Positions 51,854-60,772 of a DNA stretch of 64,000 bases are shown piece by piece. Position numbers and translations under genes: made by a program. The stretch comes from Pelagibacterium halotolerans B2 (GTDB taxonomy: Bacteria > Pseudomonadota > Alphaproteobacteria > Rhizobiales > Devosiaceae): the NCBI RefSeq assembly GCF_000230555.1, contig NC_016078.1, positions 124,001 through 188,000 of the forward strand. Reading direction: 5' to 3'. How positions within the stretch are numbered: position 1 is the stretch's first letter; each line of letters starts with the position of its first letter. The notes under the pieces were generated by a model. The model was not told the DNA's origin. It saw nothing but the letters and a program-made list of their open reading frames with translations, and did not search any database.

Positions 51854-53116
51854 TTACTGGTTGGCGTAGAATTCGTCGAGAATGGCCTGTTCCTCCGCAG
51901 CGGCGGCAGCCAGAGAATCCGCAGGCGACTGACCCTGCAGCGAGATGCGGCTTTCCATATCGATCGCCACCTGACGCTGGGCAGCCTCGTCCACGAAGAT
52001 TGTGGTGTGGGCATATTCGAGCCCCGCCAGGAACGGACCATAGATTGGGTCTGAAAGGTTTTCCTCGGTCAGGGCAACCTCTTGGCGAGCGGGCAGTTCG
52101 CCCACCACTTCGAGCCAGATTTCCATGGCCTCGGGTGAACTGATATAGGCAAGGAACTTCTGGGCAGCCTCGAGTTCTTCCCCCTCGGCGCGCGCGCCGA
52201 TGGCGTTGGCGAAATAGCTCGCATAGTTCGAACGCATACCGTCTTCATTAGCCGGCAGCTCGGTGACGCCCCATTCGAAATCAGTGATTTCGCTGAACGC
52301 GCCGAGCCGGAAAGTGCCGTCAATGGTCATCGCGGCGCGGCCGGCGCGGAACGCGGCCTGAGGTTCGTCCATGAAGGCGATCTGGGTCACCGCATCGTCG
52401 CCCAGATAGAGATCTGCCTGCCATGTGGTTGCGGCGAGGCCAGCTTCGTCATTGTAGGTGACCGTGCGGCCGTCGTCCGAATAGGGTTGGCCACCGAACT
52501 GGCGGACGAGGCCCTCGCGCCACCACTGATGGTCCTGGCCCGCCATACCCATGGCAATGCCGACCGACGTGATGTTGCCGCCGCCATCGCGCTGTACGGT
52601 CGCCTGCGCGGCCTCGACAAGCTCATCGAGCGTTTGGGGTGGGCTTTCGGGATCGAGCCCGGCGGCTTCGAGAATGTCCTTGTTGTAGAACAGGGCCAGC
52701 GAACGGACCGCGGTGGGCAGGCCCCAGTACTGGCCGTCACGTTCCATCGCAGAAACGATCGGGAAAAAGTCCGATTCGATGTCCTCGGTCGGGAAGACGT
52801 CCGGATCGAGCGGCTGGATCAGCCCGCCGGCGATGAAATTGTCGAGCCAGCCATAAAAGAGCTGCGCCACGTCGGGTCCCTGTCCGGCTACATTGGCGGC
52901 CACGACGCGCGTCTGGTAATCGGCATAGGGAAAGGTCTGGTGGTTGACCGTGATGTCGGGATTGGCTTCTTCGAAATTGGCGATCAGCTGGTCCATGGCC
53001 TGAACGCGCGTGTCGAATACATACTGCCAGTATTCGATTTCGACGGCCTGGGCCGAGCCCAGCGCTGCCAGGCTGACGCCGGCTGAAAGTGTGGTCACCG
53101 CAAGTGCTCTACGCAT
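51854..53116 (-). CDS. Sugar ABC transporter substrate-binding protein
   Basis: The start is the ATG at 53116 with GGAGGG 7-8 nt upstream. The roughly 420-residue protein has a signal peptide ending AQA, then VEIEYWQYVFDTRVQAMDQLIANFEEANPDITVNHQTFPYADYQTRVVAAN, GPDVAQLFYGWLD, WGLPTAVRSLALFYNKDILEAAGLDPE and AFRAGRAAMTIDGTFRLG, typical of family 1 sugar-binding proteins. It is the first gene of the operon and is preceded by a 25-bp ROK-type operator. Confidence 0.92.
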   Translation of the reverse strand: MRRALAVTTLSAGVSLAALGSAQAVEIEYWQYVFDTRVQAMDQLIANFEEANPDITVNHQTFPYADYQTRVVAANVAGQGPDVAQLFYGWLDNFIAGGLIQPLDPDVFPTEDIESDFFPIVSAMERDGQYWGLPTAVRSLALFYNKDILEAAGLDPESPPQTLDELVEAAQATVQRDGGGNITSVGIAMGMAGQDHQWWREGLVRQFGGQPYSDDGRTVTYNDEAGLAATTWQADLYLGDDAVTQIAFMDEPQAAFRAGRAAMTIDGTFRLGAFSEITDFEWGVTELPANEDGMRSNYASYFANAIGARAEGEELEAAQKFLAYISSPEAMEIWLEVVGELPARQEVALTEENLSDPIYGPFLAGLEYAHTTIFVDEAAQRQVAIDMESRISLQGQSPADSLAAAAAEEQAILDEFYANQ

Positions 53117-53227
53117 TTTGATCCCTCCTTTGGGAGCAGGGAAAACATGTCCCTGCACGATTGTGTGGCAGCTCGGACCCCTCCGTCCACCATCCGGTCA
53201 TCGTCAAATGATGTGCGCCACCTTGTC

Positions 53228-53252
53228 AATAAAATAATTTACTTTCGTTATT
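53228..53252 (+). promoter_or_regulatory. Proposed ROK-regulator operator 1
   Basis: 25 bp: AATAAAATAA, TTT, then ACTTTCGTTATT. It is an imperfect palindrome (AATAA at the left end, TTATT at the right) located 112 bp before the binding-protein start codon. It agrees with the two other copies at most positions: A(A/T)TAAA-N-TAA at the left, ACTT-N2-GTTATT at the right. Confidence 0.65.
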
Positions 53253-53355
53253 AGTGGGGCCCGTTGAGCCGATTGCCCCTTGGCGTAGCCTGCAAAATGG
53301 ACACAATGCCCATCTCGCGCCATTCCGAATGGTTCGCAGCCTGCCGTGGCGCGGG

Positions 53356-53380
53356 ATTAAATTAATCTACTTGTGTTATT
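53356..53380 (+). promoter_or_regulatory. Proposed ROK-regulator operator 2
   Basis: 25 bp: ATTAAATTAA, TCT, ACTTGTGTTATT, 61 bp before the TTG start of the ROK gene. The right half is identical to the copy at 60591-60615. Confidence 0.7.
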
Positions 53381-53441
53381 CGGGTGGCATGCCTAATCTT
53401 GAGGTCCGATAGCGCGCGTCCAATCGGTAAGAGGGAACACC

Positions 53442-54683
53442 TTGACCAGTTCGGAAAAGCAGGGTCGTGGTCCGCGCCTTGTCATAGGATCCAATCCGGA
53501 GCGCAACCGCGCCCACAATCGGCGCGTCGTTCTCGAGGTCATCAGGACCCATGGGCATATGGGGCGCACCGAAATTGCCCGCCGCGCCCACATCACACCT
53601 CAGGCGGTTGCCAATATCGTCGATGAACTTCTGGGCGAAGGCATGCTCGTGCAACTGGGCCGCCTGCGCTCAGGCCGTGGCCAGCCCCCCATCCAGTTCG
53701 CGATCAATCCCGACGGACCGCTGACCGGCGGGGTGGAAATCGCTGCCGACCATATCGCGACAACGCTGCTCGATCTTTCCGGCGCAGTCCGCGCTCAGGC
53801 CATCTCTCCTCTCCAATCGGCCACGCCCGATCAGGTGCCCGGTCGGGTCCTCGATGAGATCGACAAGCTCTGTGCCCGTATCGGTGCCTCGCGCGACCGC
53901 TTGATCGGCGTTGGCGCCGTGATGCCGGGTCCGTTCGAGATCGAAGGCATGAGTTCGGTGGGTCCGGCAACCCTGCCGGGGTGGAAAGGCATCGACGCCA
54001 AGGCCACGCTGTCCCGGGCCATCGGCCAACCGGTATCGATCGAAAATGATGCGACGGCCGCAGCGGTTGGTGAGCGGCTCTATGGGGCAGGGCGCCAGAT
54101 TTCCAATTTCTGCTTTCTGTATTTCGGCGTGGGCCTGGGCCTTGGCGTTCTTAAGGACGGCGTTCCGTTGCGCGGCGCTTTCGGCAATGCCGGTGAAATC
54201 GGCCATGTTGCCCTGGTTCCCCGCAACGGGGTTGCGCGCTATGGCCCCGAAGGGGCACTGGAGCGCTTTGCATCTCTTTATGCCCTGCGCGAGAAACTGG
54301 CGGAAAGCGGGCGCCCCAACCTCGATAGCGAGGCTCTTGAACCGCTTTTCGCCAGGAATGATCCGGTGCTTGCCGCTTGGATCACGGAAGCGGCCGATTA
54401 TCTGGCGCCCACCGTTGCCATGATCGAAAACATCTTCGATCCCGAAACCGTAGTGTTTGGCGGCAATCTTCCCGACGTCATCCTCGATGCATTGATCGCT
54501 GCGCTCGAACCGCTGCCGGTTTCCGTTTCCACCCGCGCGGGACGAACTCAACCGCGAGTCGTCCGCGGCCAGACCGGGCGGTTCACTGCGGCGTTGGGTG
54601 CTGCTGCGCTCGCGCTGCACGATGTCTTGTCGCCTCAACTCTCACTCGAATATTCGCCGGCGGTCGCGACCGCACGGCCTTAG
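53442..54683 (+). CDS. ROK-family transcriptional regulator (NagC/XylR type)
   Basis: TTG start at 53442 with GAGGGAA 4 nt upstream. The 413-residue protein has a winged helix at residues about 24-75 (NRRVVLEVIRTHGHMGRTEIARRAHITPQAVANIVDELLGEGML) and a ROK sugar-kinase-like domain (LIGVGAVMPGPFE, PVSIENDATAAAVGERLYGAG, FLYFGVGLGLGVLKDGVPLRGAFGNAGEIGH). The zinc motif usual in ROK proteins (CxCGxxGC) is absent: after GEIGH the chain reads VALVPRNGVARYGPEGALE. It probably senses an amino sugar or its phosphate and binds the 25-bp sites at 53228, 53356 and 60591. Confidence 0.88.
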   Translation: MTSSEKQGRGPRLVIGSNPERNRAHNRRVVLEVIRTHGHMGRTEIARRAHITPQAVANIVDELLGEGMLVQLGRLRSGRGQPPIQFAINPDGPLTGGVEIAADHIATTLLDLSGAVRAQAISPLQSATPDQVPGRVLDEIDKLCARIGASRDRLIGVGAVMPGPFEIEGMSSVGPATLPGWKGIDAKATLSRAIGQPVSIENDATAAAVGERLYGAGRQISNFCFLYFGVGLGLGVLKDGVPLRGAFGNAGEIGHVALVPRNGVARYGPEGALERFASLYALREKLAESGRPNLDSEALEPLFARNDPVLAAWITEAADYLAPTVAMIENIFDPETVVFGGNLPDVILDALIAALEPLPVSVSTRAGRTQPRVVRGQTGRFTAALGAAALALHDVLSPQLSLEYSPAVATARP

Positions 54684-54691
54684 GACTATCC

Positions 54692-57048
54692 ATGCCCCTA
54701 TCGCGCACCCAGCTTTCTCATCGCTTTGGTCAACGTCGCACCAGCCCCAGGCTGGTCGCCCTGCATCGGATGCTGTCGCGGCTGAAGTCAACAGTCACCG
54801 TGCTTCACACGGGTGCCCATCCGGACGACGAGCAGAACGCGATGCTCGCTTTCATGCGCTTCAGGCTCGGCATGCGCACGGTTATCGGCTGTTCGACGCG
54901 CGGGGAGGGTGGTCAGAATACGCTCGGGCCCGAACGCGGAGGTGCCCTTGGGATCGTCCGGACCCGCGAGCTTGAAGAAGCGGCCAAGGTCATCGATGCC
55001 GATATCGTTTGGTTCGGTTTCGGCCCTAACGATCCTGTCCATGATTTCGGATTCTCCAAGAACGGCCAGGATACCCTCGAGCGCTGGCAGCACGACCTGA
55101 TCGTCGAGCGCATGGTTCGTGCCTATCGCAGCGAAAGGCCCGATATTGTCATCCCGACATTTCTTGATGTGCCCGGTCAGCACGGCCATCACCGCGCCAT
55201 GACCATGGCTGCCGAAGAGGCGATCGCGCTTGCCGCCGATCCCAACGCCTACCCCGAGCATTTCGTTCTGGGCCTGGCGCCGTGGCAGGTCACCAAATAC
55301 TACCTGCCCGCCTGGTCGGGCGGGGGCTCGACCTATGATGACGAGGTGCCGCCGCCACCCGAAACTGTAAAGGTGAGCGCGACGGACCCCGATTTCGCCA
55401 CCGGCATGCCCTTTGACGAGATCGGAGAGTGGTCGCGATTCTATCACGCCAGCCAGGGCATGGGGCGCTGGCCGGACGATCTGCGAACCGAATGGCCGCT
55501 TCACCTTCGCGTCGGACCGAACGACAACGGCGGCATTGCCGACAACATCCCGCGTCGGCTCGCCGACATCGTTCCGGGGCTTGCGGCCGCCGATACGGCC
55601 ATAGCGACGGCCATAGCCGCCTTCCCGAATGCCGATGACATCATCGCGCCATTGTCCGTGGCGCTCGAAATCATCGAAGCTCATGCCGATGTCGTCCCGG
55701 CCGAGCACCTCCACCGCATCGAAACCATGATCGCCGATCTCGAAGCTGCCATGTTGGTCGCGAGTGGCATCGATTGCGTCGCCGCGCTCGACAGAGAGGT
55801 TGTTGCGCAAGGCCAGACCGTCGATTTGAGCCTGACGCTTCGTGGCGCGCCCGCGGATGTTTCGATCGATGTCATTATACCCGAAGGCGTCTCGATCATC
55901 ACACAGTCACGGGGTCGATATACGCTCGAGGTTGCGCCCGATGCTCCGATCACCGACCCGTTCACCCAGACATACTCGGCCTCGGGAGCCAATGGTGATG
56001 CCTGCATAATCCTGACGCTGACCATCGCCGGGCGAACAATCTCGCGCGCCTTTGCCCTGGAGCGGCCGCTGACCATTGTGCCCGCGGCATCGGTCGACCT
56101 GACGCCCAGCGCCCTGCTGGTGGCGGCTGATTCGGAGTTTTCCGGCCTCTCCGTAGAAGCCAAGATCGAAGGTGGTGCCAACAAGCTGAGCCTTTCCAGC
56201 CTTGAGGGTGTCGAGATTTCACCGAGCCGGGATGGCATAACGCTCTCGGGAGGGGGCCTTATGGAGGGGCGCTATTCTCTCGATGTGATGCTCGACGATG
56301 CCCCCGCTTTCACCGCCAGCACAATCGATTACGCCCATATCGGCAAAAGTCTCTATCTCAGCCCCGCACGTATCGACATCCTTGCGCTCAAGCTTGCGCT
56401 GCCCCAGGACCGCCGCGTCGCCTATATCGGCGGGGGGGGCGCCACGACAATGTCGGGCGCTGGCTGAACCGCATGGGGTTCAAGGTGACCGAGCTCGATG
56501 CACCTGCACTTTCTGAAGATCTTTTGAAATTCCCCACCATCGTCGTCGGCCTTTTCGCCTTCGGCCTTCGTCCTGATCTGGCCGCGAGCGCTCAGGCGTT
56601 GCAAGCCTATGTCGAGGCTGGCGGTAATCTCGTCACGCTCTACCATCGCCCGTGGGATGGCTGGAATCCCGACACGGTCCCCCCGCGCTTTCTCAAGATC
56701 GGCCAGCCCTCGTTGCGCTGGCGGGTGACCAATCCCGAGGCGGCGGTTGAGATTTTGGCGGCAGATAATCCCATCCTTTCCGGTCCCAATCCGATCTCGG
56801 TGCGCGACTTTGACGGCTGGAACAAGGAGCGTGGCCTCTATTTCGCGTCCGAATGGGACCCGGCCTACAGCCCCCTCCTTGCCATGAGCGACAAGGGTGA
56901 AGCGCCGCTCGAAGGCGCATTGCTGACCGCCGAAATCGGCAAAGGGCGTCATACGCACACCAGTCTCGTCCTGCACCACCAGCTCGACAATCTCGTGCCC
57001 GGTGCGTTCCGGATCATGGCCAACCTCGTGGCGGGCGGCCGCATGTAG
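54692..57048 (+). pseudogene. PIG-L/LmbE-type deacetylase-like protein, frame broken at a G8 run
   Basis: The reading frame from the ATG at 54692 ends at 56467. The missing C-terminal part continues in another frame and is open to 57048 (its own ATG is at 56473). Comparison with the paralogue at 57994 shows where they join: the break is in the G8 run 56432-56439, and one more G or two fewer would restore one protein of about 785 residues (YIGGG, then RHDNVGRWLNRMGFKV). The N-terminal domain has HTGAHPDDEQNAML, STRGEGGQNTLGPERG and VPGQHGHHRA, the zinc-dependent N-deacetylase motifs. Unlike the paralogue it has no signal peptide, so it should be cytosolic. It may be a true pseudogene, phase-variable, or a sequencing error. 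It follows the ROK gene by 8 bp. Confidence 0.8.
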
Positions 57049-57939
57049 ATGGCCGACCCGGCGCCCTCTTACCGCAGCGGCATTGCCTGGCTTCTGGCCG
57101 ATATGACGCTGGTGACCGCAATGACCGTTCTCGTCAAGTTCGAGGGCGCCACCTATCCGGCGATCCAACTCGTATTCATCCGCTCGCTGATCGGGCTGGT
57201 GTCCATCCTACCGTTGGCCTGGCGCAAACGTCGCGCGGTCACCGGCACCAAACAGCCCTTCCGGCATCTGGTGCGCGTGGGTTGCAACACGTTGGCCCTG
57301 ACCTGTAATTTCACTGCGCTGGCGGCGCTGCCACTGGCGCTCGTCAATGCCATAGGCTTCATGCGTCCACTCGTTGTCATGCTGTTTGCCGCCTGGCTGC
57401 TGGCCGAAAAGATCGCTCCGGTACGCTGGATCGGCACCGTTATCGGATTTGCCGGCATCCTCGTCATTGTTGCACCGGGCGAAGTTGCATTTTCCTGGGG
57501 ACTTGCCGCTGCATTCGGCTCGGTGCTGTTCGGCTCACTGGCCGTTATCCAGATCCGCGCCATGGAAAACGAGGACACTGCCGTTCTCATGGTCTTTTAC
57601 ACTGTAGGGCTTTCGGTCCTGACCGCCATTCCCGCCGCGCTCGTCTGGCAGCCGGTAGCATTGGCCGATTGGCCGACATTGCTGGCCATCGGCATCCTGG
57701 CCCAGATCGGGCAGTATTGCTTCCTGCGTGCCTACCAGACGACCCCGGCGCGGATATTGGCTCCCCTGGGGTATCTGTCCATAGGCTTTGCCGCGCTCGC
57801 GGGGTTCATCTTTTTCGGCGAAATTCCCTCATGGGCAACGATCATCGGCGTGGCGATCATTCTCATTGCTCTGCAATCGACCAATATGCTCGAAGCGGCC
57901 GCGACCCGGCGCAAGGTCAATTCGGAGGCCGAACGATAA
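57049..57939 (+). CDS. EamA-family (DMT superfamily) transporter
   Basis: The 296-residue protein has ten membrane helices in two EamA repeats (AIQLVFIRSLIGLVSILPLAWR, ALPLALVNAIGFMRPLVVMLFAAWLLAEKI; then LAAAFGSVLFGSLAVIQIRAME, PARILAPLGYLSIGFAALAGFIFFGE). The ATG follows the stop of the PIG-L frame directly (TAGATG), so it is translated from the same mRNA. It may import or export a product of the deacetylase pathway. It is only distantly similar to the EamA gene at 10200. Confidence 0.8.
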   Translation: MADPAPSYRSGIAWLLADMTLVTAMTVLVKFEGATYPAIQLVFIRSLIGLVSILPLAWRKRRAVTGTKQPFRHLVRVGCNTLALTCNFTALAALPLALVNAIGFMRPLVVMLFAAWLLAEKIAPVRWIGTVIGFAGILVIVAPGEVAFSWGLAAAFGSVLFGSLAVIQIRAMENEDTAVLMVFYTVGLSVLTAIPAALVWQPVALADWPTLLAIGILAQIGQYCFLRAYQTTPARILAPLGYLSIGFAALAGFIFFGEIPSWATIIGVAIILIALQSTNMLEAAATRRKVNSEAER

Positions 57940-57964
57940 AAAAACGCCCCGGCGAACCGGGGCG
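57938..57964 (-). terminator. Rho-independent terminator for the minus-strand PIG-L gene
   Basis: On the minus strand CGCCCCGG and CCGGGGCG pair over a TTCG loop, followed by TTTTTTT. The 3' end of the T run overlaps the last bases of the convergent EamA gene. Confidence 0.9.
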
Positions 57965-57993
57965 CTCATCGTCACAACCGTAACCTTTGGCAA

Positions 57994-60486
57994 CTATTCG
58001 GCCGGCTGGACGAGATTGGCGAGCAGGCGGAATGCGCCCGGCACCAGATGATCGAGCTGATGGTGCAGGATCAGGCTGGTATGGGTATGCCGCCCGGCTC
58101 CGATCTGGGCCGAAAGCAACGAGCCATTCAGAGGATCTTCACCGGTATCGTGCATGGCCAGAAGCGGCTTATAGACCTCATCCCATTCCTCGGCGAAATA
58201 CAGCCCGCGCTCTTTGTCCCAGTTCGCCCAGTCGTCGGCCCCGATGGCATTGGGGTAGTTGAGCAAGGGGTGATCGGGTTCGAGAACGTCGACTTCGGCA
58301 TTTGCATCGGTGACGCGGAAGCGGATCGAGGGTGATCCGATCTTGAGGTAAGCGACGGGTATCGTCTCCGGATTCCAGCCATCGGAGGGGCGATGATAAA
58401 GGGTCACCAGATGCCCGCCATTGCGCACCCAGTCGTGGATGGCGGTAATGTTTTCCGCGAGATCCGGCCGTCGCCCGAAGGCAAATATGCCGACCACAAT
58501 AGTGCGAAGATCGCGATAGGTACCGCTCGAGATATCCTCGGGCGAGAGCTCCACGACATCGAGGCCCAGGCGCTCCATCCACAGCCCGACATTGTCGTTA
58601 CCTCCCGAGACGTACCCGATCCGCTTTACCGATGGCAGCTCGGCTCCGACCGCCTGTACGGGAACGGACACCGTTGTGGGGACGACCGATCGGCCGATAT
58701 GGGGGTAGGAGAAGGTGTTGATCTGATAGGCCCGCTCACCCAGCAGATCGGGTTCGATGTCAAAGCGTGACTGTTCGAGAGCGTTGGGCGGTACCAGTTC
58801 GAACGTTCCGCTCATCTCCGAAGCACGTTCTGTTTCATCGAGCGCCCAACCTTCGGGAACCGGCATGGTCAGATCAGCCAGCGTCGCGTTGTTGAGCGTC
58901 GCCGTCAGGGGAACGGGGGCCAACTCGGCCGTCGTGTTGAAAACGACAGCGCTCGGCTCGATCGTCATGGATGCCTTGGGGATGACACGCAACTGGTCTT
59001 CAAGATCGACGTCGAGCACAACCGTGCGCCCGCCGATATTGAGCGACACCCGTGTGTGCGCGTCGCCATTGCCCCCCAACGGGTCGAATTCTTCGCTGAG
59101 CGGGTTTGTGTAGCCGGCGTCTTCGGCGACCGAAACCGTCTCGCCCGAAGCTGATAGCCCCTCGCGCGCAACGATCTCGACGCCCTCGATTGTCACGTCC
59201 TCGGGACCATCCACAATGGTCTTGACGACCACTTCGTCACCTGGTGTGACGTCGCCGCCTTCGGTATAGGACCGGATTTGCACGCCCGCCGCAGCGGCAA
59301 GGGCAAGATCGATTTCCTTGACCTTGCGATCCAGCCGGTGCGCGACGTTGGCCCGCAATTCGTCAGGCAGCGTTTCGCGGGCCATGTCGATGATTTCGCC
59401 CACCCTGCCAACTTTGGCGAGCACGACGACGGGATCGCCATAATCGGCGATTGCCTCTTCGATCAACCCTTGAGCTTCGCGCAACGCATCTGCTGTGTCG
59501 GCAGGCATTCCGTCGAGTTCGGCAATGTCGCCGACCGTTGCGATCAGGCCCTCCCGGATATCGCTTTCCTCGCCACCTTCGCCGCCGCCGGTCACACGGG
59601 TGAGGTTGAGTTCCCATTCGGTCTGGGGCTCGGGACGCCAGCGGCCCATGCCCTGGGTCAGATGGCACGAGCGCGACCACTCGCCCATCTGTGGGAAAGT
59701 TGCGCCGGAAATCTTGTCGCGCTCGGGCGCCGTAACGACCAGTGTTACCGGAGGAGGCGGCACCTCGTCGTCATACACTCCACCGCCGCCGCCATAGGCC
59801 GGCTGATAGATTTTCGGCACTTCCCAAGTGTCGAGACCGCCGGCGATCTGATCGGGAAATTCTTCGGGATTGCCCGAGAGTTCGGCCGCAATGAATGTCG
59901 CGACATTGGCGGCCCGATGATGGCCGTGCTGGCCGGGAACGTCCAAAAAGCAGTTCATGATGATGTCGGGCTTGTACTTGCGGAACGCCGCCGTCATGCG
60001 CTCGACGATCTTGTCACGGCCCCACTGGTCGATGGTCTCGTTGGGGTCTTTGGAAAAGCCGAAATCGTGGACGGAATCGGTGTGCCCGAAGCTGCCGAAC
60101 GCCAGCGAGGCATCGAGCGAGCGCGAGGCTTCTTCCATTTCGCGGGTGCGCAGCACGCCCAGCACCGAGCCCAGTTCCGGCCCGATCGAGTTCTGCCCGC
60201 CCTCGCCGCGGGTGATGGCATAGACCACCGGATGGATGCCATAGACGTGCCGCAGCGCGGCGAGCATCGCCGAAGGTTCGTCATCGGGGTGCGCACCCGT
60301 GGTCATGATCGTTGCAGTGGAGGTCAGCCGCTCGAGACGGCGATAGAGGGTGACAATGGCCGGCTCGAGTTTCTGCTGGGCGATCAGGTCGAGATCGCTG
60401 AGCGGAGCCGCCCATGCCGGGATGTGCGAGGCTGCATACATCGCCGGCAAGGACGCAATGAACATGCGTCGTGTGATCTTGGTCAT
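57994..60486 (-). CDS. Exported PIG-L/LmbE-type N-deacetylase-like protein (830 residues)
   Basis: The N-terminus KITRRMFIASLPAMYAASHIPAWA looks like a Tat signal. Residues 65-70 are AHPDDE and 187-191 HGHHR, the zinc ligands and catalytic Asp of PIG-L deacetylases; RGEGGQNSIGPELG and DSVHDFGFSKDP are also kept. Residues about 430-560 form beta domains (GGDVTPGDEVVVKTIVDGPEDVTIEG) resembling the NEW3 type found in glycosidases. The last 200 residues (IGYVSGGNDNVGLWMERLGLDV, GGHLVTLYHRPSDGWNP, GRHTHTSLILHHQLDHLVPGAFRLL) look like a glutamine-amidotransferase-like fold. It probably removes N-acetyl groups from a sugar outside the cytosol. A ROK-type operator lies 105 bp upstream. Confidence 0.85.
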   Translation of the reverse strand: MTKITRRMFIASLPAMYAASHIPAWAAPLSDLDLIAQQKLEPAIVTLYRRLERLTSTATIMTTGAHPDDEPSAMLAALRHVYGIHPVVYAITRGEGGQNSIGPELGSVLGVLRTREMEEASRSLDASLAFGSFGHTDSVHDFGFSKDPNETIDQWGRDKIVERMTAAFRKYKPDIIMNCFLDVPGQHGHHRAANVATFIAAELSGNPEEFPDQIAGGLDTWEVPKIYQPAYGGGGGVYDDEVPPPPVTLVVTAPERDKISGATFPQMGEWSRSCHLTQGMGRWRPEPQTEWELNLTRVTGGGEGGEESDIREGLIATVGDIAELDGMPADTADALREAQGLIEEAIADYGDPVVVLAKVGRVGEIIDMARETLPDELRANVAHRLDRKVKEIDLALAAAAGVQIRSYTEGGDVTPGDEVVVKTIVDGPEDVTIEGVEIVAREGLSASGETVSVAEDAGYTNPLSEEFDPLGGNGDAHTRVSLNIGGRTVVLDVDLEDQLRVIPKASMTIEPSAVVFNTTAELAPVPLTATLNNATLADLTMPVPEGWALDETERASEMSGTFELVPPNALEQSRFDIEPDLLGERAYQINTFSYPHIGRSVVPTTVSVPVQAVGAELPSVKRIGYVSGGNDNVGLWMERLGLDVVELSPEDISSGTYRDLRTIVVGIFAFGRRPDLAENITAIHDWVRNGGHLVTLYHRPSDGWNPETIPVAYLKIGSPSIRFRVTDANAEVDVLEPDHPLLNYPNAIGADDWANWDKERGLYFAEEWDEVYKPLLAMHDTGEDPLNGSLLSAQIGAGRHTHTSLILHHQLDHLVPGAFRLLANLVQPAE

Positions 60487-60590
60487 CGGGACAATCCTAC
60501 CTTTGAAATTTCGCTCCTATGGGCCGTGCAACGGCGCCTTGCATCGGATCTTCTCGTCCAATTTGATCATGAGTATGCGTCCGGAAAAAC

Positions 60591-60615
60591 AATAACACAA
60601 GTGAGTTACTTTATT
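60591..60615 (-). promoter_or_regulatory. Proposed ROK-regulator operator 3
   Basis: Minus strand, 25 bp: AATAAAGTAA, CTC, ACTTGTGTTATT. The right-hand 12 bases equal those of operator 2. The rest of 60487-60772 shows nothing else. Confidence 0.7.
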
Positions 60616-60772
60616 GATCGATCCGTGGATGATTTGAATAAGGAAATGGCGCAACTGCGCGCTCGGCGAGGGACTGCCTCCTGGGGAAGACAGTCGGTTT
60701 CGCGCTCTGCACTCGAGGGGAATGCACCCTTGCGCTCAGCCCGGGGGGGTGCCTCCGATCACAGACTGAACG

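Larger units (their letters stand above)
53117..53441. other. 325-bp divergent control region (binding-protein operon / ROK gene)
   Basis: No gene is present. It holds two of the three proposed ROK operators (53228-53252 and 53356-53380) and an A/T-rich stretch around each. Nothing else is recognised. Confidence 0.6.
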
